A stretch of DNA of 64,000 nt. Origin: Thiothrix phosphatis (GTDB taxonomy: Bacteria; Pseudomonadota; Gammaproteobacteria; Thiotrichales; Thiotrichaceae). The number at the start of each line of letters is the position of its first letter. The first letter of the stretch is position 1. Of the stretch, positions 25,291-35,022 are shown one piece after another. The position numbers were made by a program, and so were the translations under genes. The stretch lies in NCBI RefSeq assembly GCF_035668035.1, contig NZ_JAYMYJ010000094.1, forward strand, positions 1 to 64,000, in the 5' to 3' direction. The notes under the pieces are model-generated. The model ran no database searches, was not told the DNA's origin, and saw nothing but the letters and a program-made list of their open reading frames with translations.

Positions 25291-26825
25291 CAGTGGCCTC
25301 CTCCGTCAACGTCCCCGGCATATTCCGCAAACAACCCGCTCAGGCCATTGACCGGCTCACGGATCAGTTCAATCCAGGGCGCGGAATAGAAGCCCACCAC
25401 CACCGTGACCAGGATAACGATGACCGCCATCACCTGTTCCGCCGGGTATGCGGGGTTTTTGTCCCAGCGGCTGGTGTCCATGCCCGGCTCCGCCAGGAAC
25501 GCCCGTTGGAACGCCCGCAACAGGAAGCCCGCCGCCACCAGGTTGCCCAGCGCCGCCGCCACCGTGACGAGCGCGCCGAAACGCTTGATGGAGCCTTCCA
25601 GCACAAAATGCACCGCATCGAACCCTGGCGTCCCCGGCATGCCCACAATCGCCAAGCCCGCCACCAGAAACGCCAGCCCCACGATGGGGATGTAATCCAG
25701 CAGGCCGCCCAGCTTGCTCAGGCGGGTGGTGCGGGTGCGCTGCCACACCATGCCGGTCATCAGCAGCAGGCCGGTGATCGCCAGCCCGAAATTCAGCGCC
25801 AGCAGGACAGCGCCTTGCAAGGCCATGGCATGCAGGCTGAACAGGCCGATGGTGAGGATGCCGGTGTGGCTGATCACCGCGAACGCCAGCAGCTCCCGCA
25901 AAGTTTGTTGGCGCATCGCCAGGAATGCGGCGTAAAACACCCCTGTGGCGGCGAAGATGGTGGCGATCGTATGCCATTCCCACACCGCATGCGGCACGAT
26001 CGGGAACACGAACCGCAACAGGCCGTAAACGCCCACTTTCAGCCCCAGCAGGTAGATCGGTGCCGATGCGACATTGCCATGCTGCATGAAACTCGGCAGC
26101 CAGCCATGCAACGGAAACAACGGCGTGCGTATCCCCAGCCCGTAAAACAGCGAGAAAAACACCAGGGTCGCCACCGTGCTGTGTTGCCCGAAACCCATTT
26201 CGGCCAGCTCATAGAGGCTGAAGCTCCATTGCCCGCCGTGCGCATCCGCGTAGTTCCAGCCCAGCAGCAGCGTGCCAAACAAGGTCAGCCCCAGCCCCAC
26301 CGCCATGAATTGCAGGTAACGCGCCAGCGTCGGCTGCACATCGTGGGAGGTGGGCCAGCACTTGATCATGTAGCCGACCAACAAGGTTTCCAGCAGCGAC
26401 ATGATAGTGAACCACAGCAGATCCACCGTGACGAACATGCTGATAATGACCGACTGGGTGACCATCATCACCGCCAGCAACGAGGTTTGGTGCAACCGCC
26501 GCACCAGGGTGAAGGCCACGTTCAGCAGGTTGATCACCACCGTCAGCAGCACGAACATGACGCTGACGCCATCCACCGCCGCGTGGTAATGGAAAGCCCC
26601 CAACAGTGGAAAGCTTTCCGCGAACTGCATCACCCCGGCAGGCTGGTGGAGGTCGAATTGCAGGTACAGGTTCACGGTCAGGAACAGCTGCGCCAGCGAA
26701 ACGATGCTGGCCAGTGCGACAGCCGCTTCCCCGCGCACCCGGATCAGCACCAGCCCGGTCAGCAACGGCAGCAGTTGCAAGACCCCCAGCAGGGGCGAGC
26801 TTGCCGGAATTTCGCTGAATGTCAT
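25290..26825 (-). CDS. divergent NuoM-like antiporter subunit
   Basis: A 511-residue ND4/NuoM-family protein with about 14 helices (LFYGLGIRTPLFPLHGWLP, LLAFAVISHTGILTIG, IVGMPGTPGFDAVHF). Two channel residues differ from the family: the Glu of the usual WEL segment is displaced (IMSLLETLLVG), and the Lys of VKxPxxPLHxWLP is Arg. Proton movement through this subunit may be altered or lost. It lies nine bases after the NuoL-like gene and overlaps the next gene by one base. Confidence 0.85.
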   Translation of the reverse strand: MTFSEIPASSPLLGVLQLLPLLTGLVLIRVRGEAAVALASIVSLAQLFLTVNLYLQFDLHQPAGVMQFAESFPLLGAFHYHAAVDGVSVMFVLLTVVINLLNVAFTLVRRLHQTSLLAVMMVTQSVIISMFVTVDLLWFTIMSLLETLLVGYMIKCWPTSHDVQPTLARYLQFMAVGLGLTLFGTLLLGWNYADAHGGQWSFSLYELAEMGFGQHSTVATLVFFSLFYGLGIRTPLFPLHGWLPSFMQHGNVASAPIYLLGLKVGVYGLLRFVFPIVPHAVWEWHTIATIFAATGVFYAAFLAMRQQTLRELLAFAVISHTGILTIGLFSLHAMALQGAVLLALNFGLAITGLLLMTGMVWQRTRTTRLSKLGGLLDYIPIVGLAFLVAGLAIVGMPGTPGFDAVHFVLEGSIKRFGALVTVAAALGNLVAAGFLLRAFQRAFLAEPGMDTSRWDKNPAYPAEQVMAVIVILVTVVVGFYSAPWIELIREPVNGLSGLFAEYAGDVDGGGH

Positions 26826-26834
26826 GTCGGACTC

Positions 26835-28394
26835 CTAAAAAATCACCACCAGGGTAACCACCACCAGCAATACCAGGTAACGGGGCTGGTTCAACAAGCG
26901 CTCGATCCTGTCCAGATAACGGCCAAGCAAGCCCAACACAGCGGCGGCCCTGCCGCCTTTTTGTTGCAGCAACAGGCGCTCTTCCAACCATTCCAACTGT
27001 TCCGCGACCCACTGCATCAGCTTGCCCAGCAGGCCGGAACCGCGCCCGATTGAGCTTTCCAGCCGCAGCCTGCCTTGTTGCAGGGCCTGCATATCCGCCA
27101 AGGTGGCGATGTCGCTGTGGTGGGAAGGCGTGCCGCTGAGTTTGTCCAGGATTTGCCCGTCGAACACATGCGCTTCCTGTGACAGCGCCATGGTCGGCTT
27201 CACCAGCAACCAGTCGGCGAGCGGGTCTAGCCAGAAACGTTGCAGGGCTGCGTTATGCAGCCAGCGCTGTTGGCGCAGCCAGCCGGGGGCGGCGGGGGCG
27301 GCACGCCAGCCGACCTGTACGGCGAACGAAGGGGAAAACAGGAACTGGTAAGCGCGCCACACGGCGTGCAGCAGCAAATGGGCCAACGCCAGCGCATACC
27401 AGCCCAGGGCGATTTCCAGCAGCATCAGGCCGGTTTGCGCCAGGGTGGAAAACATCAGCGAGGTCTTGATGTCGGTTTGCGCCATCCCGCCCAGCCAGCC
27501 GTACACAATGGTCAGCGACCCCGCCGCCACCAGCAGGTATTGCAGGACTGGGGCTTGCTCCAGCAAGGGATGGATGCGCAGCAACAGGTAAACGCCCGCA
27601 TGCGCCATGATGGAGCCATAGAACACCGCGCTGGAGGGGGTCGGCCCTTCCAGTGCGCGCGTGATCCAGGCGGAAAACGGGAATTGCGCCGATTTCACCA
27701 GCGCCGCCGCCATAAAGCCCATCGCCATCACCCCGACCAGCAGGCTGGAAGCCAGCGGTTGCGGGGCCAGGATCACATCCCATTCGGTGTTGTGGAACAG
27801 GGTGAAGGCCATGAACATGCCCAGCAGGAAGCCTGCGTCGCCGATCCGGTTGGTGACGAAGGCACGGGTGGCGTTGAGGGTCGCCGTGCGGTTGCGCCAG
27901 TTGTAACTGATCAGCAGGTAAGAGCTGACCCCCGCCAATTCCCAACCCGTAAACGTCAGCATCGCGCTGCCCGCCAGCGCAATCAGCTGCATCGCCGTGG
28001 TGAACAGCATCAGCACCAGGAAAAAGCGCTGGAATCCGCTTTCCCGGTGCAGGTAGTTGACCGAAAACCGCGTCACCAGCAGGCAGATCACGCCCACCAG
28101 CGTGGCCATGCTCAGGCTCAAGGCATCGAGGGTCAGGCTGAGGTTGGCGCTGTACGCGCCGCTTTGCAGCCAGGGCAACAGGATGACATGCCGGGCGGCG
28201 GCGTGCTGGAGCAGGTAATTGGCGTCCGCCGCCAGCGTCAGCGCCAGGCTGAGGAGCAGCGCCGCCAGTGACAGGCGGGCGGTGAAACGTTCGCCGTCAT
28301 CGCCCCGGATAACCCCGGCCAGTGTCAGCAGGGCAATGACAACGGCTGCCAGCAGCGGTAAGCCAGGAATCAGCAACAGGAGCAGGTCAGGCAT
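26835..28394 (-). CDS. dabB: NuoL/DabB-like antiporter subunit
   Basis: A 519-residue protein of the ND5/NuoL antiporter family: LSLTLDALSLSMATLVG, WELAGVSSYLLISY, ALVKSAQFPFSAWI, ALEGPTPSSAVFYGS and a C-terminal amphipathic stretch with a final helix. Its start overlaps the stop of dabA by eight bases. DabB partners of DabA are NuoL-like, so this is the best dabB candidate, although three NuoM-like proteins are also encoded here. Role: couples a cation gradient to vectorial CO2 hydration by DabA. Confidence 0.75.
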   Translation of the reverse strand: MPDLLLLLIPGLPLLAAVVIALLTLAGVIRGDDGERFTARLSLAALLLSLALTLAADANYLLQHAAARHVILLPWLQSGAYSANLSLTLDALSLSMATLVGVICLLVTRFSVNYLHRESGFQRFFLVLMLFTTAMQLIALAGSAMLTFTGWELAGVSSYLLISYNWRNRTATLNATRAFVTNRIGDAGFLLGMFMAFTLFHNTEWDVILAPQPLASSLLVGVMAMGFMAAALVKSAQFPFSAWITRALEGPTPSSAVFYGSIMAHAGVYLLLRIHPLLEQAPVLQYLLVAAGSLTIVYGWLGGMAQTDIKTSLMFSTLAQTGLMLLEIALGWYALALAHLLLHAVWRAYQFLFSPSFAVQVGWRAAPAAPGWLRQQRWLHNAALQRFWLDPLADWLLVKPTMALSQEAHVFDGQILDKLSGTPSHHSDIATLADMQALQQGRLRLESSIGRGSGLLGKLMQWVAEQLEWLEERLLLQQKGGRAAAVLGLLGRYLDRIERLLNQPRYLVLLVVVTLVVIF

Positions 28395-31300
28395 GGTTCA
28401 CCTCCGGCGCAGGCGTAATCCAGGCGGGCGGCAAATGGTCATGGTGCCCGCCGTACCAATCGAGTGACCGCGCCGCCAACGGCAACGGGTTCACGGCACC
28501 GCGCCATTGCACGAACCCCCGGCCAGGCTGGAACAGATGGATTTCGTTACGGTCTGGCGGCTTCGCTGCCAGCAGCACCCAACCATTGTCCAGCAAGCGG
28601 CGCAGGTAATCATGCCGCTGGTAAACCGCTGCCAGCGTGTCGGTTTCCGCTTCCGCCACCACCAGCAGGCGCATCGGTTCGTGCAGTTCCACCATTTGCT
28701 GGGCAAGGCCGGTGCGCAGGTCGCTGGAGCCGCCTTCCATCACCCCGAACAACCCGGTCAGGTTGTGGGTGACCTTGCTGCCAGAGCCGAAATAGCCGCT
28801 TTGCATGCGCGAAAAGTAGTAATCCATGGCGATGCCGACCCCGACCACGCCGTTGCCTTGCAACTGCGCCTCCAACAGCTTGCCGTCCGGGTCAGCGTAG
28901 GGGTCGTAGGAAATCAGGAACGAGCGCCGGTCCCAGAACAGATCCTTGCTCAGGCTACGCCGCCCGATGAAGGCCACCGCGCAACCTTGGTGCCCCAGTT
29001 CTGCCCGTGCCTGGTCGGGGGAGGCGGCGCGTCCTTCCACATGCTGTTTGGCCTGCCTGGGCGTCAGGCGGCGGTGGGCGGAGGCGAATTTGCGGCAGCG
29101 TTCGTGCGCTGATTGCCGCGCCGCCTGTTCAGTCGCCTCCCGCACCCGCTGGAACAGCGTGTGATGTTCGGCGGGCAACAGGTCGAGGTCGAACCAGTCG
29201 ATGCTGTCGCTGGTGGTGTCATGTTCACTGGCGATGAACCAGCAGCCGTCCGGAATGTAGATGCCGTGCTGCGCCGCCAGTTGGGCGCGCACTTCCTGCT
29301 CATTGGCGCTGCCCGCGAACGCGCGCGCATTCGGCCCGCCGAACCGGCCGCTGCACGCTCCGCAGCCGTAGCCGAGGATGTGCGGGTTGTTGATGTGGTG
29401 GGAACGGTGCGCCATCAGCACGACCAGGGGCGCAAAGCCGCCGGTAAACCCGGTCAGTTTGAGGAAGGCGGCGACCTTGGCGACTTTTTCTTCCAGACTC
29501 AGGCCAAGCTGGTTGTGTTCCTTGTCAGGATGCGGCAGGACTTCGGCGGCGGTGTAAGCCACGCGGGTTTGGGGCGGCGTGTTGAACGTGCGGCGCATTC
29601 TGGTGAGGAAGCGCTGATAGGCCGAAGGGGCCAGACTGCGACCGGCCATTTCCAGCAGGCCGAAAGGGGCCAGCAGCGGCAGGGCGAGCGCCGCGCCAAT
29701 CACGCTGTGGCGCATCTGGTGGTTTTTCAGGCGTTGCAGCCAACGCAGGCGGCGCTGTCGCCGCTGGTGCGCAGCCATCCGCTGCTGCTGGCCATCAGCG
29801 GGTGTTTCGCGGAATTCATGCACGGCGGTCACCACCGGCTGGGCCAGCTTGAGCGGCTGGTCGGCATCCAACGCCCACCAGTTGCTGGGCAGGCCGAACA
29901 CGCCTGCCGCGCCGAAAGTTTCAAGTTTGGGGGCGAGCTCTTCCAGGTGGCGGCGGATGCTTTCCTCGCGGTCGTCCATGCAGAAGATCAGTTGCGCCGC
30001 CGGGGGCGCGGACAGGGCGCGGGTGTCGCTGTCGGCGTGGCGGTTCAGCAGGGCGCTGAAGATGGCTTCCTGATAATGGTGTTCATACGCCCGCAGCCAC
30101 AGGTAGCCGCTGGTGTTGGGGTCGTCGAGTTCTTGCAGGATCGCCAACTGGCGGTCGATTTGCGCACGTTCCAGGGTGGCGAAAGCTGCGGCGTCCATGC
30201 CGAGGTGCTGGGCGAGGTGGAACAGCCGCCAAGCCTTGCGGTAAATGTCTGCCCCCACCGGGATGACGGTTTCCGGTGCCAGGTTCCAGGTGAGGATCTG
30301 GTGGGCGAGCTGCCGCCATTCCTGTGGCTGGACATCTTCCAGGCTGTCGAGGAATTGCAGGGCGAGTTGTTGCAGGTATTCCGGCAAGGCGGCGTTCCAC
30401 ACATGGTAGCGGACGAAGAATTCATCCTGATTGTGGTGGAAATAGCCACGGATGGTATGCAGGGTGGCGTTGACCTGCCACTGGCTGCTGGCGATCTGGC
30501 GGCAGAACAGGTGCTCCAGCACCAGCCGCACGGCGAGGTAGTCCTCCATGCTGGCCGGGCGCGGCAAGCTGAGGTAATGCGGGTTGCGCGCGCGCCAGTT
30601 GAACATGCCCGACCAGCCCGGCAGTTCCAGCGCCAGCGCTTGCAGGTAGCCGCCCCAGTGCTGTTTGTCGATGCCGATGCGGATCATTTCCTGGTGGATG
30701 GTTTCCAGCGGGTCGTCCTGTAGGGAGCCGATGTAATCGCTCCAGTCCTCCATGCCGGTCAGCCACGGGGTGGGGTCGTGCTGCACGGCTTCGCGCCAGT
30801 AATGGTAGAAGCCCTCGTTCTCCGCCATCACCGGCGGATGCAGCGCAGCGACGCCCTGATCCAGCCAGCTGGCCAGATAACGCTCCAGCAGCGGCAGCAT
30901 CTGCTCCATGACATCGGTGTTGGTGAGCTTCAGCAGCAGGCCGCGCAGGGTCAAGGTTGCGCCGACCTGATCCAGCAGGCTGTGCAGCAGGCGGCGGCTC
31001 TCGGCCTGGATGAAGCTTTCCGCGTTTTCCATCTCCTGACCCGCTTGCCCTTGCTGGCGGATGCGTTCCCAGACTTCGTTGATGTCGGCCAGCCGCAGGT
31101 TGAGCAGGGCTTCCGGATGTGGCAGGTCGTAACTCAGCTCCAGTTTCGCCAGGCAGGTTTCCCACAGGTTGCGGATGGCGGTCGCTTCGTCCTGTCTGGC
31201 GGCTTCCAGCAACTGTTCGCGGCGCTCGAAAGGCACATCGGCCTGAAAGCGCTCCAGCGCGTGGTTTTCCTCCACTTGCCAGCGCATCTGCTGGAAGCTG

Positions 31301-31638
31301 ATCGCCTTGATGTCATGGGCCAGCGCCGTCAGGTACAGGGCGCGGTCGGCGAATTTGTCCGGTTCGTCCGCCAGCACGGTGAAAATGTCATGCTGGGTGA
31401 TGCGCCCGGCGCGGAAAAACCGCCGGTATTCGCTGGCGGGCAGGTAGCCCAGCGAGCCGCTGTGCGCATGGGCCAGCCGCAGGGCTTCGGCGAACGGCAG
31501 GTGTTCGTAATTCATCAGCGGGTTGAAATGGACGAAATCCTGCAACGGCGCCTGTATCGGCAGGACGGCGTCCAGCCCGGCGATGGCCTGGCGCAGGCAT
31601 TCGCGCTGTTCGGCATGGAGCTGGTCAGGGTCACTCAT
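28387..31638 (-). CDS. dabA: DabA (DUF2309) inorganic carbon accumulation protein
   Basis: A 1083-residue peripheral membrane protein. DabA contains a beta-carbonic-anhydrase-like zinc site. The expected ligands are visible: Cys553 and Asp555 in FCMDDRE, and His and Cys in the segment HRSHHINNP...GYGCGACSG (residues about 744-763). The DabA/DabB pair hydrates CO2 to bicarbonate inside the cell in an energy-dependent way, feeding carboxysomes or RubisCO in sulfur-oxidizing autotrophs. It overlaps the upstream NuoM-like gene by four bases and the downstream NuoL-like gene by eight, so all are one transcript. Confidence 0.95.
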   Translation of the reverse strand: MSDPDQLHAEQRECLRQAIAGLDAVLPIQAPLQDFVHFNPLMNYEHLPFAEALRLAHAHSGSLGYLPASEYRRFFRAGRITQHDIFTVLADEPDKFADRALYLTALAHDIKAISFQQMRWQVEENHALERFQADVPFERREQLLEAARQDEATAIRNLWETCLAKLELSYDLPHPEALLNLRLADINEVWERIRQQGQAGQEMENAESFIQAESRRLLHSLLDQVGATLTLRGLLLKLTNTDVMEQMLPLLERYLASWLDQGVAALHPPVMAENEGFYHYWREAVQHDPTPWLTGMEDWSDYIGSLQDDPLETIHQEMIRIGIDKQHWGGYLQALALELPGWSGMFNWRARNPHYLSLPRPASMEDYLAVRLVLEHLFCRQIASSQWQVNATLHTIRGYFHHNQDEFFVRYHVWNAALPEYLQQLALQFLDSLEDVQPQEWRQLAHQILTWNLAPETVIPVGADIYRKAWRLFHLAQHLGMDAAAFATLERAQIDRQLAILQELDDPNTSGYLWLRAYEHHYQEAIFSALLNRHADSDTRALSAPPAAQLIFCMDDREESIRRHLEELAPKLETFGAAGVFGLPSNWWALDADQPLKLAQPVVTAVHEFRETPADGQQQRMAAHQRRQRRLRWLQRLKNHQMRHSVIGAALALPLLAPFGLLEMAGRSLAPSAYQRFLTRMRRTFNTPPQTRVAYTAAEVLPHPDKEHNQLGLSLEEKVAKVAAFLKLTGFTGGFAPLVVLMAHRSHHINNPHILGYGCGACSGRFGGPNARAFAGSANEQEVRAQLAAQHGIYIPDGCWFIASEHDTTSDSIDWFDLDLLPAEHHTLFQRVREATEQAARQSAHERCRKFASAHRRLTPRQAKQHVEGRAASPDQARAELGHQGCAVAFIGRRSLSKDLFWDRRSFLISYDPYADPDGKLLEAQLQGNGVVGVGIAMDYYFSRMQSGYFGSGSKVTHNLTGLFGVMEGGSSDLRTGLAQQMVELHEPMRLLVVAEAETDTLAAVYQRHDYLRRLLDNGWVLLAAKPPDRNEIHLFQPGRGFVQWRGAVNPLPLAARSLDWYGGHHDHLPPAWITPAPEVNHA

Positions 31639-33131
31639 TGCATGATTCCTCCGGAAAGTTGGGCGGCGCTATCCGGGGCGAACGCCTGGATGAAATTCTG
31701 CACTGACGCTTCCATCAGGTGCAGCAGCGCCGCTGGGTAAAGCCCCAGCAACAGGGTGGCCAGGATCAGGCCACCCGCCGCCGCCATTTCGAGCGGGCGC
31801 AGGTCTTCCACCTGCTGCATGTCCAGCCGGATTGGGCCGGTATACAGGTGTTTGACGGTGCGGATGCTGTAGGTGGCGCTGACCAGCACCCCCAGTGACA
31901 GCAGCACGATGGCCCAGCCCCAGGCGTTGAAGCCGCCGATCAGCACATGCAGTTCCGCCACAAAACCCGCCGTGCCCGGCAGCCCCACCCCGCCGACAAA
32001 CGCCAGGATGATGAGGAAGGCGAAACGTGGCGTGACCTTGATCAGCGAGCCGTAATCATTGATGTCGCGGGTATGGGTGCGCTCGTACAGCAGGCCGATC
32101 AGCATGAAGGTTGCCCCCGCCACCAGACCGTGCGCCACCATTTGGTAGAGCGCGCCAGTCATGCCGTACAGGTTCAGGGTGGAAATGCCGATCAGCACCA
32201 CCCCCATGTGGCTGACGGAGGAATAGGCGATCATTTTTTTCATGTCGCTCTGCCGCCATGCCAGCAGGCCGCCGTACAGCAGGCCGGTCACGCCCAGCGC
32301 AAACAGCGTCCCCTGTAGCGCCTGCGCCGCTTCCGGCAGGATGCTGATCGCCCGCAGCAGGCCGTAGGAGCCCATTTTCAGCAAGATGCCGGACAACAGG
32401 ATGCTGACCGGGCTGGGTGCCTCCACATGCGCCAGCGGCAACCAACCATGCAGGGGAAAGAGCGGCATTTTCACCCCGAAACCGACCAGCAGCCCGGCGA
32501 AGATCAGCAGTTGCTCGGCATGGCCGATATGCCGCGCCCCTTCTGCCATGGCGGTAAAGTTGAAAGCGTGGGCGGGGGTGGCGTCAAACAGCACCAGCAA
32601 TGCCAGCAGCATGAAAATGGAGCCGCCCATGGTGTACAGCACGAAATTCAGCGCGGCGGTCTGGCGGTTTTTGCCGCCCCAGCGGTCGATCAGGAAAAAC
32701 AGCGGGATCAGCACCAGTTCCCAGAAAACGTAGAACAGCCCCCAGTCCTGCGCCACGAAGACCCCCATGGTCGCGCTTTCCAGCAGCAGCATCAGCAGGT
32801 AATAGCCCTTGATATGGTGCGTCACCATGTGCGAGGCCAGCAACGCCATCAGCACCAGCACGGCGGTGAGCAGCACCAGGGGGAAGGACAAGCCGTCAAT
32901 CCCCAGGGCGAAGGAAGTCCCCAACTGGCTGTTCCAGACATGCTGGATATAGAACTGGACGCCTGCCTCGGCAAATGAAAAGCGCGTGGTCAGGAACGCC
33001 GCATACGCCAGCGTCAGCGCCGCCGCTGTGATCGCCGCATAACGGATCAGCAGCGGCCTGCCGTCAGGCAACAGAGCCACAAGCACCGCGCCCGCCACCG
33101 GCAGGAGCAGCAACAAGGTTAAAGGATCCAT
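31635..33131 (-). CDS. NuoM-like antiporter subunit, first gene of the inorganic-carbon operon
   Basis: A 498-residue ND4/NuoM-family membrane protein with intact channel motifs (YVFWELVLIPLFFLIDRWGG, GFGVKMPLFPLHGWLP, HVEAPSPVSILLSG). It is the most canonical NuoM of the four antiporter-like proteins. The ATG at 33131 follows an AGGGGAACC ribosome site and a recognisable promoter (33176-33204). Located directly before dabA with a four-base overlap. Confidence 0.9.
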   Translation of the reverse strand: MDPLTLLLLLPVAGAVLVALLPDGRPLLIRYAAITAAALTLAYAAFLTTRFSFAEAGVQFYIQHVWNSQLGTSFALGIDGLSFPLVLLTAVLVLMALLASHMVTHHIKGYYLLMLLLESATMGVFVAQDWGLFYVFWELVLIPLFFLIDRWGGKNRQTAALNFVLYTMGGSIFMLLALLVLFDATPAHAFNFTAMAEGARHIGHAEQLLIFAGLLVGFGVKMPLFPLHGWLPLAHVEAPSPVSILLSGILLKMGSYGLLRAISILPEAAQALQGTLFALGVTGLLYGGLLAWRQSDMKKMIAYSSVSHMGVVLIGISTLNLYGMTGALYQMVAHGLVAGATFMLIGLLYERTHTRDINDYGSLIKVTPRFAFLIILAFVGGVGLPGTAGFVAELHVLIGGFNAWGWAIVLLSLGVLVSATYSIRTVKHLYTGPIRLDMQQVEDLRPLEMAAAGGLILATLLLGLYPAALLHLMEASVQNFIQAFAPDSAAQLSGGIMQ

Positions 33132-33175
33132 GGTTCCCCTGACAGATGATGATTGGGAGGAAAGTTTGTTGCAGG

Positions 33176-33204
33176 ATAATACAATGTTTGTGGGTGGATA
33201 CCAA
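33176..33204 (-). promoter_or_regulatory. sigma-70 type promoter of the dab operon
   Basis: On the minus strand TTGGTA (-35, 33199-33204) and TATTAT (-10, 33176-33181) are separated by 17 bases, with transcription expected to begin about 38 bases before the first gene. It lies immediately after the terminator of the SulP unit. Confidence 0.5.
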
Positions 33205-33210
33205 AACGCA

Positions 33211-33246
33211 AATCCCCCCGCAACGGCGCTGCGGGGGGATTTTTTA
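33211..33246. terminator. strong hairpin terminator between sulP and dab operon
   Basis: A 12-bp perfect stem (AATCCCCCCGCA at 33211-33222 with TGCGGGGGGATT at 33230-33241) and a 7-nt loop is flanked by A/T-runs on both sides. It would end the SulP transcript coming from the right on the minus strand, just before the dab promoter. Confidence 0.85.
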
Positions 33247-33251
33247 CGGGT

Positions 33252-35015
33252 TCAGGCGGCGCTGTGTGTCAGGAATGGATCGATGTCCACGGCGTCGCCC
33301 AGTTTATCCTTGGCGTGTTTGACCGCATGTTTGCGTTCCAGGAAGAAATGCTCCCTGCCGATATGGTCGGCCAGCCCGGAACGCTGGAACGCCTGATAAA
33401 CCGTCTGCTTGGTGCGGGCGAGATAGAACTCGACGCCGGTCGCCCGCAGGCGGTCAACCATTTTTTCCAGCATGGCGTCGCCGGTGGCGTCAACGTGACT
33501 GACGCCGCCCATGTCCAGCACCAACACCTTGAGTTTGGGCTTGCTGGCGATATTGTTAAGCAGTTTGCCTTCCAGGTAGCCGGTATTGGCGAAATACAGG
33601 TCGCCGTCGAAGCGGAAGACCGCCACAGTGTCGCTGATTTCTAAGCCATGCATATTGACGTCGCGCATGGTGCCGTCCGCATGGCGGGCCACTTCGACGA
33701 AACGCGGGCGCATGGTGCGGTACAGGAACAGGCCCAGCGACAGCAGGATGCCGGAGAGGATGCCGACTTCCAGATGCGGAGCGAAGGTGAGAGTGGCGGC
33801 GAAGGTGACAATGGCGGCGAGGCCGTCATGCCGCTCCACCCGCCAGGCGCGCTTGATCGGCGCGACCGTGATCAGGTTCAGCACCGCCATGATGATGACT
33901 GCGCCCAGCGTCGCCTGCGGCAGATAAAACAGCAGGTCAGTCAGGAACAACAAGGTGATGGCCACCAGCCCGCCGGTGATGATGGAGGCGAAGCCGGTGC
34001 GCGCGCCGGAGGAGAAATTCACTGCCGAACGCGAGAACGAGCCGGACACCACATACCCTTGGAACAGGCCGGAGGTGATGTTTGCCAACCCTTGCCCGAC
34101 CAGTTCCTGGTTGACTGACCAAGCTTGCCGGGTCTGGGAGGCGATCGCCTTGGCGATGGAAATCGCCTCCACCAGCCCCATCAGGCCGATAACGACGGCT
34201 GACACCATCAGCGAGCTGAGGTTATGGAAGCTGAGGTCCACTTGCGGGATGACGAACCTCGGCAGGCCGCTGGGGATGGCACCGACCACGCCGCCGCCGA
34301 GGGAAGGATAATTGGCGGCCCACGACACCACCGTGGTGATGACCACGGTAATCAGGATGCCAGGCAGTTTCGGCGCGTATTTTTTCAGGGCGAACAGCGA
34401 CGCCAGTGCGAATGCGCCCATGGCGAAGGTCTGGAGATGGGCTTGCGGCAGGGAGATCAGCGTATGCCACAGGAACTGGTAATAATGCGGGAACTGGTCT
34501 GCCTTGACATCCAGGCCGAAGATTTTCGGCGTCTGTGAGGTGGCGATGATCAGCGCCCCGGCGTTGGTGAAGCCCAGCACCACCGGATGGGACAGGAAAT
34601 CAACCACCACGCCCAGGCGCAGCAGCCCCAGGGTCAAGCGGAACACCCCGATCATGAGGGCCAGCATGGCGGAATAGGCGATGATTGCATCCACACCCTG
34701 TGCCGCGTAGGGCTGGATGGCGGTCGCTGACATCAGCGAGGCCATGGCGACCGGCCCGGTGCTCAATTGGCGCGAAGACCCGAACAGCGCGGCGAGCACA
34801 ACCGGCAGGAACGAAGCGTACAAACCGATATACGGCGGCAGCCCGCCCAGTTGCGCATACGCCATGGCCTGCGGAATGGAAATCAACGCGACGGTCAGGC
34901 CCGCCATCGCATCGGCCCGCAGGGTGGCGGGGTCTTTGAGTTCGCCGATCCAACCCTTGAAGGGGGTGAAGCGCATTTTCCAGTCATCTAGCAGGGAGAA
35001 CAACAAACTGCCCAT
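33252..35015 (-). CDS. SulP-family anion transporter with STAS domain (copy 1)
   Basis: A 587-residue protein: Sulfate_transp domain (about residues 20-400; ISIPQAMAYAQLGGLPPYIGLYASFLP, GSSRQLSTGPVAMASLM, GSFSRSAVNFSSGARTG) and a C-terminal STAS domain (about 440-560; FDGDLYFANTGYLEG, VLDMGGVSHVDATGDAMLEKM). SulP members carry sulfate or bicarbonate in exchange or symport. Location next to the dab operon makes bicarbonate plausible, but the substrate is not readable. Strong ribosome site (GGAGGTAAGG). A short leader ORF ends eight bases before it, and a sigma-54 promoter lies upstream. Confidence 0.92.
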   Translation of the reverse strand: MGSLLFSLLDDWKMRFTPFKGWIGELKDPATLRADAMAGLTVALISIPQAMAYAQLGGLPPYIGLYASFLPVVLAALFGSSRQLSTGPVAMASLMSATAIQPYAAQGVDAIIAYSAMLALMIGVFRLTLGLLRLGVVVDFLSHPVVLGFTNAGALIIATSQTPKIFGLDVKADQFPHYYQFLWHTLISLPQAHLQTFAMGAFALASLFALKKYAPKLPGILITVVITTVVSWAANYPSLGGGVVGAIPSGLPRFVIPQVDLSFHNLSSLMVSAVVIGLMGLVEAISIAKAIASQTRQAWSVNQELVGQGLANITSGLFQGYVVSGSFSRSAVNFSSGARTGFASIITGGLVAITLLFLTDLLFYLPQATLGAVIIMAVLNLITVAPIKRAWRVERHDGLAAIVTFAATLTFAPHLEVGILSGILLSLGLFLYRTMRPRFVEVARHADGTMRDVNMHGLEISDTVAVFRFDGDLYFANTGYLEGKLLNNIASKPKLKVLVLDMGGVSHVDATGDAMLEKMVDRLRATGVEFYLARTKQTVYQAFQRSGLADHIGREHFFLERKHAVKHAKDKLGDAVDIDPFLTHSAA

Positions 35016-35022
35016 GGATGCC

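Noticed and set aside
25260..27053. 597-codon plus-strand open frame across the NuoM-like genes
   Set aside because: Its His/Gln/Arg-rich translation is the usual mirror of GC-rich membrane-protein genes.
23797..33131. Respiratory complex I (nuo) operon
   Set aside because: Only antiporter-type subunits are present together with dabA; no nuoA-K small subunits or peripheral arm genes.
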